Assembly (NCBI GenBank): GCA_964496575.1
Contig: CAZCAC010000038.1
Location: 6,977-70,976, forward strand
DNA length: 64,000 bases
Reading direction: 5' to 3'
Source of the DNA: CAZCAC01 sp964496575
Lineage (GTDB): Bacteria > Planctomycetota > UBA1135 > GCA-002686595
Within the stretch, counting starts at the first letter, position 1. Each line of letters begins with the position of its first letter. The notes under the pieces are model-generated. The model was given only the letters and a program-made list of their open reading frames with translations. It did not search any database and was not told the origin of the DNA. This document shows, piece after piece, positions 46,918-56,667 of the stretch. A program made the translations under genes and the position numbers.

Positions 46918-48057
46918 ATGAACTCTCTGTCCATCTGCCTCGGAGCCCTCGTCTTCCCCGCCCTGCTGACCGTCGCCGGCCCCGCGCAGGAGCCCGCCTC
47001 GATCCCTCCGCCGGCGAAATCCCCCCCGCGCATCGAGGTGGTCTTCGCCCTCGACACCACCGGGAGCATGGGCGGACTGATCCAGTCCGCCAAGGACAAG
47101 ATCTGGAGCATCGCCAACATGTTCGCGCTGGCCGACCCGGTGCCGGAGCTGCACATCGGCCTGGTCGCCTATCGCGACCGGAAGGACGCCTACGTGACCC
47201 GGTTCACTCCCCTCTCCGCCGATCTCGACGCCGTCTACGGCAAGCTGATGGACTTCCAGGCCTCGGGCGGCGGCGACTCGCCGGAGAGCGTCAACCAGGC
47301 ACTCCACGAAGCGGTGACTCGTACTCGGTGGAGCACCGATCCGGACGCCTATCGGGTCGTCTTCCTGGTCGGCGACTGTCCGCCGCACATGGACTACGAG
47401 GACGACGTCAAGTACCAGGTGACCTGCAAGCTGGCCGCCGAACGCGGCATCATCATCAACACCATCCAGTGCGGGAACTGCAGCGGAGCGGAGCCGATCT
47501 GGCGGGACATCGCCCGCCGGGCGGAGGGCCGCACGTTCCGCGTCGATCAGTCCGGGGGAGCGGTCGCCGTTGCCACCCCCTATGACCAGGAGCTGGCCAC
47601 GCTCTCCATCCAGATCGACGGGACGCGTCTGTGGTACGGCAAGCCGACCGAGGTCCGCGCCCAGGAGCGGAAGGACGAAGCGGCGCAGAAGATCTACGAC
47701 GGTTCCTCGATCGGAGCCCAGGCCAGCCGTTGCGCCTTCAACCAGGGACGTATCGGTGTATCGAACTGGATCGGCGGGGGCAAGGAGCTGCTCAGCGACC
47801 TGGCGGCCGGTGTGGTGGAGCTGGCCAAGATCGAGGAGGAAAGTCTGCCGGCCTCCCTTCGCGAGCTGAAACCGTCGACGCTGGCGAAGAAGGTCGAGGA
47901 GCTTCAGGCTCAGCGCGCCGGGCTGAAGAAGCAGATCGACGCGCTGGTGGCCAAGCGAAAGGCCTTCCTGGAGAAGGAGCTCGCCAAGGACCCCGAGAAT
48001 GGCGTGAAGGGCTGGGAGAAGGCGATCCGCGAGTGCATCCGGGAGCAGACCAAATAG
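46918..48057 (+). CDS. Secreted von Willebrand factor A (VWA) protein
   Basis: Protein of 379 residues with a signal peptide (residues 1-23). A VWA domain at about 38-230 has the MIDAS motif DTTGSMGG, a conserved Asp/Thr region and VVFLVGDCPPHMDY. A C-terminal part contains a coiled coil at about 325-360 (KKVEELQAQRAGLKKQIDAL). Metal-dependent adhesion or protein binding at the cell surface is the usual role. Partners are unknown. It is convergent with the lectin gene across a 24-bp gap filled by a perfect hairpin. Confidence 0.88.
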   Translation: MNSLSICLGALVFPALLTVAGPAQEPASIPPPAKSPPRIEVVFALDTTGSMGGLIQSAKDKIWSIANMFALADPVPELHIGLVAYRDRKDAYVTRFTPLSADLDAVYGKLMDFQASGGGDSPESVNQALHEAVTRTRWSTDPDAYRVVFLVGDCPPHMDYEDDVKYQVTCKLAAERGIIINTIQCGNCSGAEPIWRDIARRAEGRTFRVDQSGGAVAVATPYDQELATLSIQIDGTRLWYGKPTEVRAQERKDEAAQKIYDGSSIGAQASRCAFNQGRIGVSNWIGGGKELLSDLAAGVVELAKIEEESLPASLRELKPSTLAKKVEELQAQRAGLKKQIDALVAKRKAFLEKELAKDPENGVKGWEKAIRECIREQTK

Positions 48058-48060
48058 CGG

Positions 48061-48081
48061 TGCGGAGTCGTGGACTCCGCA
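48061..48081. terminator. Perfect hairpin filling the gap between convergent genes
   Basis: TGCGGAGTC-GTG-GACTCCGCA forms a 9-bp perfect stem with a 3-base loop. It occupies almost exactly the 24 bases between the VWA stop and the lectin stop. Its symmetry suits both strands; no U-tract is present. Confidence 0.6.
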
Positions 48082-49038
48082 TCACGGCAGGAAGCTCACC
48101 TCCACCCCGTTGGTCGTGTTGAATCCCGCGGCGCACGGCGATCCCACGGGGTCGCCGTACCACACCTGGAATCGGCGGGTGTCGCCCGCGTTCCAGCCGC
48201 CGGCAGCCGCGAGCCCGGTCGGAAAGCTCACCCCGCCACTCGCATCTGCAACCTCCGTGTGCAGGCGGATCACCTGGTGCCCGGCGCACCGCAGGCCGTC
48301 GCCGAAGAGCAGGCCGGCGCTGCCGCCCAGCGCGTCGCTCCCCTGGAACAGGAGGGCCGTCTGGCCGGGCGGGAGCCCGGTCGCGGTGAGCTCGAGGTGG
48401 TCGATCGCGATGCTCGCCGAGCCCGTGCCGGTGAGGAGCGCGCCGATACCCGAGGAGTTGGCACAGCCCGCTCCATTCACGCCATCGTTGCCACACGGGC
48501 AGGCCCCCGCCGTCCCGTCTCCCGCGCAGAAGCCGGTCGCGGCGAGGGTGTCGTACTCGACGACGTACTGCGTGATATCACTCTTGACGAGCGGGTCGTC
48601 GTTCCACTGGTCGGCGGGCCAGTAGCCGAGGTAGTGCTCGTTACCGCCGGCGTTGCTCGGCTGACCACTGGACCAGTTGGTGTAGGTGAAGTCCTCGCCC
48701 GTCACCCAGACCCAGCCGCCGGCGGGTTCACTGAAGCTCGGGTGATTCGGATCCTGCCAGCCGCCGAGCCACGCTCTCCCCAGCGCGCCGCCGTTCAGGG
48801 TGAAGTACACGAACTGGTCCTCGGCGGTATCCGAGATCGTCGCCAGGTGACCCTGCACCCCCATGAAGCTGAGCCCCTCGGCGTCCACCTTCGCCTGGTC
48901 CCAGGGGACCGTGGCGGTGACGATCTCGTAGTGATGGCCGTTGGCCGGGTTCAGCACCGGCGTGCCTCGGCTCTGGGCGGCGAGGGGAGCGGGGAACAGC
49001 AGGAGGATCAGCGAGATCGACGGCAGGTGGGTTTTCAT
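48082..49038 (-). CDS. Secreted C-type-lectin-like protein with planctomycete C-terminal domain
   Basis: Protein of 318 residues with a signal peptide (MKTHLPSISLILLLFPAPLAA). A C-type-lectin-like domain at about 30-165 shows RAWLGGWQDPNHPSFSEP, WVWVTGEDFTYTNWSSGQP and NDDPLVKSDITQYVVEYD. The C-terminal domain begins FCAGDGTAGACPCGNDGVNG, continues TGLPPGQTALLFQGSD and LLFGDGLRCAGHQVIRL, and ends VWYGDPVGSPCAAGFNTTNG. This domain is shared by many exported proteins of Poly30/Engelhardtia-type planctomycetes. It probably binds carbohydrate at the surface. Confidence 0.87.
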   Translation of the reverse strand: MKTHLPSISLILLLFPAPLAAQSRGTPVLNPANGHHYEIVTATVPWDQAKVDAEGLSFMGVQGHLATISDTAEDQFVYFTLNGGALGRAWLGGWQDPNHPSFSEPAGGWVWVTGEDFTYTNWSSGQPSNAGGNEHYLGYWPADQWNDDPLVKSDITQYVVEYDTLAATGFCAGDGTAGACPCGNDGVNGAGCANSSGIGALLTGTGSASIAIDHLELTATGLPPGQTALLFQGSDALGGSAGLLFGDGLRCAGHQVIRLHTEVADASGGVSFPTGLAAAGGWNAGDTRRFQVWYGDPVGSPCAAGFNTTNGVEVSFLP

Positions 49039-49207
49039 CACGACACCTCGGCGGCAGGGATGCGGCCCCGGAGTGGGGCGCTGGCGTCGCCTTCGATCGT
49101 AGGCGAACCGGGCCGATTCCGAAAGTCGGCGCATGGGATGGAGAGTCAGGACCGGGAATCGCTCGCCGCCGAGCGAGCCGTCCCGACCCGTTCGCGCCGA
49201 TATCCGA

Positions 49208-50374
49208 TCAGCCGTAGGAGCCGAACTCCCAGGCCGCGTCGTACATCGCCACGATGTTCTCCGGCGGGACGCCGGCCTGGAGGTTGTGGACGTTGTTGAA
49301 GACATAGCCGCCGCCCTTCTTCCAGATCGAGAGGTGGCGCCGCACCTCCTCGCGGACCTCCTCCGCGGATGCGAACGGCAGCACGTGCTGGGAGTCGATC
49401 GCTCCTCCCCAGAAGGCGAGCTTCTGGCCGAACCGCTCCTTCAGCGTGGCGGGGTCCATCCCGGCCGCGCCGATCTGCACGGGGTTCAGGACCTGGATCC
49501 CGTTGTCGAGCAGGTCGGGAATGAGCGGCGCGCACCCGCCGCAGGTGTGGTACCAGACCCGCGCCTCGGTCCGGGAGCGGATGTAGCGGACCAGCCGTGC
49601 GTGACGCGGCTGGACCACCCGGCGGTAGAACTCGGGGCGGAACAACGGACCGGTCTGACCGGCGAGGTCGTCCCCGATCATGATCACGTCGACCACGTCC
49701 CCGACCTCGTCGAGGAAGAGGCGGAACCAGTCGAGCCAGAAGCGCAGGGTCCGGTCGAGCAACCTCTCGCAGAACTCCGGTTGCTGGAGGGTGTCGCAGA
49801 ACCACTGCTCCAGGCCGCGCAGGTACCAGCAGATCTCGTACACCACGCCGGAGATGCCACTGACCACCGCGTAGGGCGTCTCTTCGCGCAGCTCCAGGGC
49901 TCGTTCGCGCAGTCCCTCGAAGCGCCCCGGGTCGTCGCCCTTCGGGAACGGGTAGTCGTCGAGGTCGCCGAGCTTCGCCTCCGCCAGCGGATGACAGGAG
50001 ATGTCCATGAAGTTCGGCGTGTCGTCGGGCATCGACCAGGTGACCCCGAACTCGTCGGTCAGGTCGTGCCACAGGCGGCCGTCGCGTTCCCGCTGAACGA
50101 TGCGGCCGTCGAACCCGGTGCCCGCCCCCGCGGCGACGTAGCGGGTGTCGACGCGCAGGCGTTCCAGCACCGCCTCGCTGGGTCGAGCCAGCTGCTGGAC
50201 CGCGTCCATGATCTCGATCTCCTCCTCCAGACCCAGGTGATCCAGGAGTGCCCGGTAGGCATGGCGATGGATGCCGGTCTGGTTCCCGCCGAGATCGATC
50301 GGAATCCGGTCCGGTTCCTGGTGGTCGAGGGCTCGCAGCAGGCGCTCGCGCGAGGTCATCGTCTCTCGGCTCAA
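49208..50374 (-). CDS. Uroporphyrinogen-decarboxylase-superfamily protein (MtaA/CmuA-like)
   Basis: TIM-barrel protein of 388 residues. It has MTSRERLLRALDHQEPDRIPIDLGG at the start, MIGDDLAGQTGPLFRPEFYR in the middle and the metal-site segment VWYHTCGGCAPLIPDLLDNG. The end GGGYVFNNVHNLQAGVPPENI matches the methyltransferase-like branch rather than haem-synthesis HemE. Another in-frame start (the Met at residue 6) is possible. It lies 21 bp downstream of rhaT. Similar pairs suggest a role in using the sugar or glycan taken up, but no reaction is known. Confidence 0.82.
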   Translation of the reverse strand: MSRETMTSRERLLRALDHQEPDRIPIDLGGNQTGIHRHAYRALLDHLGLEEEIEIMDAVQQLARPSEAVLERLRVDTRYVAAGAGTGFDGRIVQRERDGRLWHDLTDEFGVTWSMPDDTPNFMDISCHPLAEAKLGDLDDYPFPKGDDPGRFEGLRERALELREETPYAVVSGISGVVYEICWYLRGLEQWFCDTLQQPEFCERLLDRTLRFWLDWFRLFLDEVGDVVDVIMIGDDLAGQTGPLFRPEFYRRVVQPRHARLVRYIRSRTEARVWYHTCGGCAPLIPDLLDNGIQVLNPVQIGAAGMDPATLKERFGQKLAFWGGAIDSQHVLPFASAEEVREEVRRHLSIWKKGGGYVFNNVHNLQAGVPPENIVAMYDAAWEFGSYG

Positions 50375-50395
50375 GGTGCTTCCCTCCGCGCTCCC

Positions 50396-51457
50396 CTACT
50401 GTGGCTTCAGCTTGTTCCCGTACCCGATCACCACCATCGAGAGGATCAAGAGGAACAGACCCGCGGCGATCCACCGGTGCGTGCCGCGGCTGGTCCCCCG
50501 CCACTCCTTCAGCGAGATTCCCCAGAGGGTGCTGAAGATGATGATGCTGGCCATGTGCAGCGCCCAGCTGGAGAAGTGGTACTTGCCCAGCTTCGTGGTG
50601 CCCATCCCGTAGAAGAAGAACTGCAGGTACCAGGTGATCCCGGCCAGGGCACAGAAGAGATAGTTGGAGAGCAGCGGTGCCCGCTCTCCGTCGCGCGGTG
50701 CGCCGCGGAAGTCGCCGAAGTTGTGCTTCCTTCCGATCAGGTACAGACAGCAGATCGCGTTCGTGGTGAAGCCGCCGAGGAGCACGACGACCAGGACCGG
50801 CAGGTTCTGCCAGAGTGGCGACACTCCTTGCTCCACGGCGATGTCGCCGATCGGCTGCCCGGCGGCGAAGCCGTAGGCCATGGCGGCGCTCATCACCCCG
50901 GCGAAGATCGCCACCAGGATCCCCTTGGTGAACTGGAACTCGGCCACCGAGGCCTTCTTCTCCTCTTCGGGCAACTCCCTCTCCTTCTGCATCCCCGCCT
51001 TGCCGCTGAAGGCGATGCCCAGGAGGCAGATGCCCACGCCGAGCAGGATGATCATCCCGGATGAAGTGCCCGCGAGCTGTCCCAGCGTCCCGTCGAAGAG
51101 CGGCGGTACCAGCGTCCCGAACGCCGCGCACAGCCCCAGCGCGATCGCGTAGCCGAGCGCGATGCCGAGGTAGCGCATGGTCAGGCCGAAGGTCAGCCCG
51201 CCGATGCCCCAGAGCACGCCGAAGAACCAGGTCCAGAACAGCGTCTTCACCGGCGTGGCGGCGAGAATGGCCGGGGTCTCCGGCGCGATGATCATCGCCA
51301 GGGTCCAGGGCGCGAGGATCCAGGCGAAGAAGCCGCCGACCAGCCAGTAGGTCTCCCAGGGCCAGCGGCGCACGCGCCGGTACGGGATGTAGAAGCTCGC
51401 GGAGGCCAGGCCGCCGATGGCGTGAAGAACGACTCCGAGGAAGGGATCGGGCTGCAA
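50396..51457 (-). CDS. rhaT: L-rhamnose/proton symporter RhaT-like permease
   Basis: Protein of 353 residues with about ten hydrophobic helices, matching the RhaT length and layout: HAIGGLASASFYIPYRRVRRW at the start, FGVLWGIGGLTFGLTMRYLG, then LGYAIALGLCAAFGTLVPPL, and WYLQFFFYGMGTTKLGKY towards the end. It imports L-rhamnose, or a related sugar, with protons across the inner membrane. It is divergent from the GH106 alpha-L-rhamnosidase gene across 145 bp, which supports rhamnose. No rhamnose isomerase, rhamnulokinase or aldolase genes lie next to it. Confidence 0.88.
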   Translation of the reverse strand: MQPDPFLGVVLHAIGGLASASFYIPYRRVRRWPWETYWLVGGFFAWILAPWTLAMIIAPETPAILAATPVKTLFWTWFFGVLWGIGGLTFGLTMRYLGIALGYAIALGLCAAFGTLVPPLFDGTLGQLAGTSSGMIILLGVGICLLGIAFSGKAGMQKERELPEEEKKASVAEFQFTKGILVAIFAGVMSAAMAYGFAAGQPIGDIAVEQGVSPLWQNLPVLVVVLLGGFTTNAICCLYLIGRKHNFGDFRGAPRDGERAPLLSNYLFCALAGITWYLQFFFYGMGTTKLGKYHFSSWALHMASIIIFSTLWGISLKEWRGTSRGTHRWIAAGLFLLILSMVVIGYGNKLKPQ

Positions 51458-51602
51458 GGGACTTCCGGCGAGTAGCAGAGGGCAGGAACGGCTGGAGATC
51501 TTCTTGTACCACGGACTGCCGGCCCACCACCAGCTTGCGGACCGACCTCGATGCTCGTCGATCCTGTCCTCCTCAGCGCCTCGAGCTTAGGATTCTCTCG
51601 AT

Positions 51603-54600
51603 ATGAAAGTCTTCCTTCCCGCCCTTGCGGTCGTCCTGGCCGTCACGTCACTGGTCGCGGATGTCCCCTCCTCCCTGGAGGATGATTTCCTCAATCCCCC
51701 CGACGCGGCCCGCCCCGGGGTCTACTGGTACTTCATGGACGGCAACCTCGACCGCGAGGAGATGGTCCGGGATCTCGAATCGATGAAGGCGGTCGGCCTC
51801 GGGAACCTGGTCTTCCTGGAGGTGGACGTGGGCGTGCCGCGCGGCCCCGTGAAGTTCATGAGCGATCAGTGGCAGGATTGCTTTGCCAACGTGGTGCACC
51901 ACGCCGAGCGTCTCGGAATCGACATCACGCTCGGCGCGGGTCCGGGGTGGACCGGCAGCGGCGGGCCGTGGGTGAAGCCGGAGGACTCGATGCAACACCT
52001 CGTCTTCAGCGAGGTGGACACCGCGGGGCCCGGCCGCTTCGACGAGATCCTGCCCCTTCCGGAGCAGCGGAGCACCACTTGGCACCGGATGCGCAGTCCG
52101 TTCTACGAGGACGTGGTCGTCTACGCCTTCCCGAAGTGCGACCCGGTGATCGAGGACATCGACGAGAAGGCCCTGTTCGAACGCGATCCCTACTCCTCGA
52201 AACCCGGGGTCAAGCCCTACCTGCCCGCCCCGGCAGAGTTTTCCGAGCCCGATCCGTCGTCCGTGATCGATCCCGGGAAGATGATCGACCTTTCCGGTCG
52301 ATTGCGGGCGGACGGCCGCCTGCAATGGGACGTTCCGGCCGGCGAGTGGACGATCCTGCGCATGGGGCGGCGCTCCACCGGAGCCAGCACCCGTCCGGCG
52401 CCCGCTCCCGGCGTCGGCTTCGATCACGACAAGCTCGACCGGGCCGTGCTGGAGGATCATTTCGACCACTACTACGGCAAGCTGCTCGAGAGGGTGGGCG
52501 AGCGCGCCGAGCAGCACGGCTGGACCACCGTGCACCTCGACAGCTGGGAGATGGGAGCACAGAACTGGACACCGAAGCTACGTGAGGAGTTCCAGAAGCG
52601 TCGCGGCTACGATCCCCTCCCCTGGGTCGTGACCTTCAGCGGACGTGCCGTCGAAAGCGCTTCCGCTACGGAGCGTTTCCTCTGGGACCTCCGATTGACC
52701 GCCCAGGAGCTGGTCCTCGAGAACTACGCCGGCCACCTGAAGTCGCTGGGGCACGAGCACGGGTTCGAGCTCTCCATCGAGCCCTACGACATGAACCCGA
52801 CCGCCGACCTCGACCTGGGCGCGGTGGCGGACGTCCCGATGTGCGAGTTCTGGAGCCCCGGATGCGGGTTCGACACCGCGTACAGTTGCATCGAATCCAC
52901 CTCCATCGCCCACACCATGGGCAGGCCGATCGTCTCCGCCGAAGCATTCACCGCGAATAGTCGGGAGAAGTGGCAGCAGTACCCGTGGTCGATGAAGAAC
53001 CAGGGCGACTGGGCGTTCTGCATGGGGATCAACCGCTTCGTCTATCACACCTTCGCGCACAAGCCGCTGGGCGAGGAGTACCGCCCCGGCATGTCCATGG
53101 GACCTTACGGTGTGCACTGGGATCGCGGCCAGACCTGGTGGCCGATGGTGGAGGCCTACCATCGCTACGTTACCCGCTGCTCTCACCTGCTGCGTCAGGG
53201 GGTGACGGTATCGGATATCCTCTACCTCACCCCGGAAGGCGCACCCCACATCTTCCGTCCACCGGGAAGTGCCTTGCGGGGAAGTGGCCCACTGGCGGAC
53301 AAGAGGGGCTATGGCTTCGACGGCTGTTCGCCGAACATCCTGATGGCGCGGGCCGAGGTGAAGGACGGCCGCATCGAGTTTCCGGGCGGCACGTCCTACC
53401 GGCTCCTGGTGCTGCCGCGATCCGAGACGATGACACCGCAGCTTCTGGAGCAGATCACGCGACTCGTCGAGGAGGGCGCCGTTGTCCTCGGCGCTCCCCC
53501 GCTCGCCTCGCCGAGCTTGAGCGGCTATCCACGGTGCGATGATCGGGTGCGGGAGCTGGCGGAGAAGCTCTGGGGCGAGAACCCCGTTCCTGTGCGCGAG
53601 CTCGGCCGGGGCCGGGTCCTCCTGGATCGATTCGCCGAGCGCGCGGAAGCCGACCCGCCGCTGCTGCCCGACGCGGGGAAGTGGATCTGGCTGGGCGAGG
53701 GGAACCCCGCGCACGACGCCTCGGATGGAGATCTCCACTTCCGCCACAGCTGGGAGGTCGCCGACGTCGGATCCCTCGAGAGCGCCACCATCGAGGCCAC
53801 CGCCGACAACAGCCTGAGGCTGAGCGTGAATGGCCAGCAGGTGATCGCGGGAGACGACTTCCACTCCATCGATTCGGCGGACCTCTCGTCGGTGCTGCTT
53901 TCCGGCTGGAACACGATCGAGGTCGTCGCCACCAACGCGCCGTCTAGCACGCGAAACCCGGCCGGCTTCCTGGCCGCGTTGCGCCTCTGCTACGCCGACG
54001 GTTCGAGCACGGTGATCGCTTCGGACTGGACCTGGCTCGTCAGCCGCGATGGAGCGAGCTGGTCGGCGGCTCTGGAGCTCGGTCCCGGAGCCATGGCGCC
54101 GTGGAATCTGAGGGCGAGCTCCGGATCCTCGCTCCCCGAGCTGTATCCGGACTACGCCACCACCGCAGCTGTGCTCCAGGAGATGAGAATCCCGCAGGAC
54201 TTCGAATCCGATGGACCGATCCGGCACGGGCATCGTCGGACGAGTACCCGAGACCTCTATTTCGTCGCCAACACCACCGACGAGAAGGTGGAAGCGGATT
54301 GCACCTTCCGGGTGACGTCCGGCGCGCCGCAGCTCTGGGATCCGATCACCGCGGAGATCAGAACGCTCCCCCGGTTCACCCGACGTGAATCGACCACCTC
54401 CGTGCCGATGACCTTCGAGCCTCACCAGAGCTTCTTCGTGGTGTTCTCTCGTGGCGGTGAATCGGGCGATACGGTGAAGCCCGCGAGCGTGAACTTCCCC
54501 GAAACGAGCCTCGTGACCACTCTGGAAGGTCCCTGGGAAGTCGCCTTAGATCCCGCCTGGGGTGGCCCCGAGAAGGTGACGTTCGAGACGCTTCAGGACT

Positions 54601-55028
54601 GGACGAGCCGGGACGAACGCGGGATCAAGTACTACTCGGGGATCGCCACGTACCGGAAGCGCTTCGAGCTGACTCGGGAAACGGATAAGAGAACCTACCT
54701 CGACCTGGGCACCGTCCACGACCTGGCCCGGGTCCGCCTGAACGGCGAGGACCTCGGCGTGGTCTGGTGCGCACCGTGGAGGCGCGAGATCACCGACGCG
54801 ATCGCGGACGGCGAGAACCAGCTCGAGATCGAGGTCGCGAACCGCTGGGCGAACCGCCTGCTCGGAGACCGGAGTCCGCCGGATGTGGGTGTCCGAAGGC
54901 TCCAGTGGGAATCCGGCTTGCTCGGAGGCGAGGAATACGAGGCGGGGCGTTACACCTTCGCACTCTACCCCGGTCCCGAAGAGCTTCTGCCCTCCGGGCT
55001 GCTCGGTCCGGTGCAGCTGGTGCAATAG
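51603..55028 (+). CDS. GH106 family alpha-L-rhamnosidase
   Basis: Protein of 1141 residues with a signal peptide (MKVFLPALAVVLAVTSLVA). The GH106 catalytic barrel starts at YWYFMDGNLDREEMVRDLE, with GAGPGWTGSGGPWVKPEDSM, HLDSWEMGAQNWTPKLREEF and MSMGPYGVHWDRGQTWWPM. A Rossmann-like lobe carries YRLLVLPRSETMTPQLL. At about 695-830 an extra sandwich resembling GH78 N-terminal domains is inserted (WIWLGEGNPAHDASDGDLHF). The C-terminus is a jelly roll (LDLGTVHDLARVRLNGEDLG, LLGPVQLVQ). It releases terminal rhamnose from polysaccharide in the periplasm or outside. It is divergent from rhaT. Confidence 0.88.
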   Translation: MKVFLPALAVVLAVTSLVADVPSSLEDDFLNPPDAARPGVYWYFMDGNLDREEMVRDLESMKAVGLGNLVFLEVDVGVPRGPVKFMSDQWQDCFANVVHHAERLGIDITLGAGPGWTGSGGPWVKPEDSMQHLVFSEVDTAGPGRFDEILPLPEQRSTTWHRMRSPFYEDVVVYAFPKCDPVIEDIDEKALFERDPYSSKPGVKPYLPAPAEFSEPDPSSVIDPGKMIDLSGRLRADGRLQWDVPAGEWTILRMGRRSTGASTRPAPAPGVGFDHDKLDRAVLEDHFDHYYGKLLERVGERAEQHGWTTVHLDSWEMGAQNWTPKLREEFQKRRGYDPLPWVVTFSGRAVESASATERFLWDLRLTAQELVLENYAGHLKSLGHEHGFELSIEPYDMNPTADLDLGAVADVPMCEFWSPGCGFDTAYSCIESTSIAHTMGRPIVSAEAFTANSREKWQQYPWSMKNQGDWAFCMGINRFVYHTFAHKPLGEEYRPGMSMGPYGVHWDRGQTWWPMVEAYHRYVTRCSHLLRQGVTVSDILYLTPEGAPHIFRPPGSALRGSGPLADKRGYGFDGCSPNILMARAEVKDGRIEFPGGTSYRLLVLPRSETMTPQLLEQITRLVEEGAVVLGAPPLASPSLSGYPRCDDRVRELAEKLWGENPVPVRELGRGRVLLDRFAERAEADPPLLPDAGKWIWLGEGNPAHDASDGDLHFRHSWEVADVGSLESATIEATADNSLRLSVNGQQVIAGDDFHSIDSADLSSVLLSGWNTIEVVATNAPSSTRNPAGFLAALRLCYADGSSTVIASDWTWLVSRDGASWSAALELGPGAMAPWNLRASSGSSLPELYPDYATTAAVLQEMRIPQDFESDGPIRHGHRRTSTRDLYFVANTTDEKVEADCTFRVTSGAPQLWDPITAEIRTLPRFTRRESTTSVPMTFEPHQSFFVVFSRGGESGDTVKPASVNFPETSLVTTLEGPWEVALDPAWGGPEKVTFETLQDWTSRDERGIKYYSGIATYRKRFELTRETDKRTYLDLGTVHDLARVRLNGEDLGVVWCAPWRREITDAIADGENQLEIEVANRWANRLLGDRSPPDVGVRRLQWESGLLGGEEYEAGRYTFALYPGPEELLPSGLLGPVQLVQ

Positions 55029-55134
55029 TCGTGACTCCGTACCGCACGAATCCGCGGGCGGGAGTGGTTGCAGGCCCATACCCTGACCCGTGTCGAGGTT
55101 CGATGGACTCCCTGAAGACGACGAGGAGAAAGGA

Positions 55135-56667
55135 ATGGTGAGTCACGCGCGACGATCGGATTGGGTCCAGGTCGGTGCGATGCTCGCCGTGCTGGTCGCA
55201 GCGGGCTGCACTACTGGCCACGCGCCGGAGAACGGCCGGCCGCCGAGCGTCGTCGTCTTCCTGGCCGACGACCTGGGGTACGGAGACTTCGCTTGCTACG
55301 GGAACCCGATCAACCGGACTCCCCACTTCGACCGACTCGCCGCCGAGGGGCTGCGCTTCACGGACTGCCACTCCGCGGGCACCGTCTGCTCCCCGTCGCG
55401 AGCTTCCCTGCTCACCGGGCGGCATCCCTACCGGATGGGGTTCTACTACATCCTGGGCGGGGGCGCGCACCTCTCGCGGGAAGAGCTCACCATCGCCTCG
55501 ATCCTGCGAGCGGAGGCTGGCTATGACACGTGCTTCGTCGGCAAGTGGCACCTGACCGACCTCGATCGCCCCGAGCGCGGCCAGCCGAGCCCCGCGGAAC
55601 ACGGTTTCGATCACTGGTTCGCCACCACGGTGAACGCCTTCGACGGGCCGCGGAACCCGAAGAAGTGCCGCCGCAACGGAGAGGCGGTCGGCGAGGTGGA
55701 AGGCTGGTACTGCGATGTCATCGTCGAGGAAGCGAAACGCTGGCTCGAGGGGCGAGACGATCCCGCGAAGCCGTTCTTCCTCCTGGTCTGCCCCCACGAG
55801 CCACACACTCCGCTCGCGCCGCCGGAAAAGTACGCCGAGCTCTTCACGACGGACGAGGTGGAACGACTGGAGGACGGAATCCAGTACGGCGGCGTGCCCC
55901 GGCCCGAGGAGAAGGAGATCGAGGCCGAGAAGAAGCACTACTACGGGACGATCGCTCAGCTCGATGCCGCCTTCGGGCGCCTGATGGAGGCGATCGACGA
56001 CGCGGGGCTTCGCGAGGAGACCCTCGTCTTCGTCACCAGCGACAACGGGCCCGAGTACCCGGTGAACTTCCCGGAGTCCCGCGGCGCGTGGGACGATCCG
56101 ATCCGGGACCACTGCTTCGGCACTCCCGGGCCGCTCCGCGGGATGAAGCGCTTCACCTACGAGGGCGGGCATCGCGTGCCGGGGATCGTCCGCTGGCCGG
56201 GACGGGTTCCGGCCGGGGAGGTGAGCGACGCATTGATCAACGGGACCGACCTCCTGCCCACGCTGTGCGAGCTCGCCGGCGTTCCCGTGCCATCGGACCG
56301 GTCGATCGACGGGGAGAGCGTGGTCGCCGCCCTGCTGGGCCGGCCGTTCCAGCGTCGCCGCGCGGTGTGCTGGAACCAACCGGTTCACGAGTGCGGGTTC
56401 GTGCCGGAGATGACCCTGCGCGACGGGGACCACGCCCTGGTCGCCTGGTTCGGGGAGAAGGCGCCCGAGGAGCTCTGGATGGACTGGATCAAGACCACGC
56501 GTCCGGAGCGGTACGAGCTCTACGACCTGACGCGCGACCTCGGCCAGAGAGTGAATCTGGCCGAGGTGCTCCCGGACGATGTGCAGAGGCTCTCTGCGGA
56601 ACTGGAGCGGCAGTGGGCCGACATCCAGGCCGAGGCGCCGGTCTGGGAAAGGTGGAAGGCGAAGTGA
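55135..56667 (+). CDS. Sulfatase (arylsulfatase A-like lipoprotein)
   Basis: Protein of 510 residues from the ATG at 55135, which follows AGGAGAAAGGA. A GTG 15 codons earlier is less likely. A lipoprotein-like signal ends LVAAGC. Metal-site start VVVFLADDLGYGDFACYGNP, canonical formylglycine motif GTVCSPSRASLLTGRHPYR, FVGKWHL, and VFVTSDNGPEYPVNFPE with metal ligands. Normal length. It probably desulfates the same glycan that the neighbouring GH106 enzyme attacks, 106 bp upstream. Confidence 0.93.
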   Translation: MVSHARRSDWVQVGAMLAVLVAAGCTTGHAPENGRPPSVVVFLADDLGYGDFACYGNPINRTPHFDRLAAEGLRFTDCHSAGTVCSPSRASLLTGRHPYRMGFYYILGGGAHLSREELTIASILRAEAGYDTCFVGKWHLTDLDRPERGQPSPAEHGFDHWFATTVNAFDGPRNPKKCRRNGEAVGEVEGWYCDVIVEEAKRWLEGRDDPAKPFFLLVCPHEPHTPLAPPEKYAELFTTDEVERLEDGIQYGGVPRPEEKEIEAEKKHYYGTIAQLDAAFGRLMEAIDDAGLREETLVFVTSDNGPEYPVNFPESRGAWDDPIRDHCFGTPGPLRGMKRFTYEGGHRVPGIVRWPGRVPAGEVSDALINGTDLLPTLCELAGVPVPSDRSIDGESVVAALLGRPFQRRRAVCWNQPVHECGFVPEMTLRDGDHALVAWFGEKAPEELWMDWIKTTRPERYELYDLTRDLGQRVNLAEVLPDDVQRLSAELERQWADIQAEAPVWERWKAK

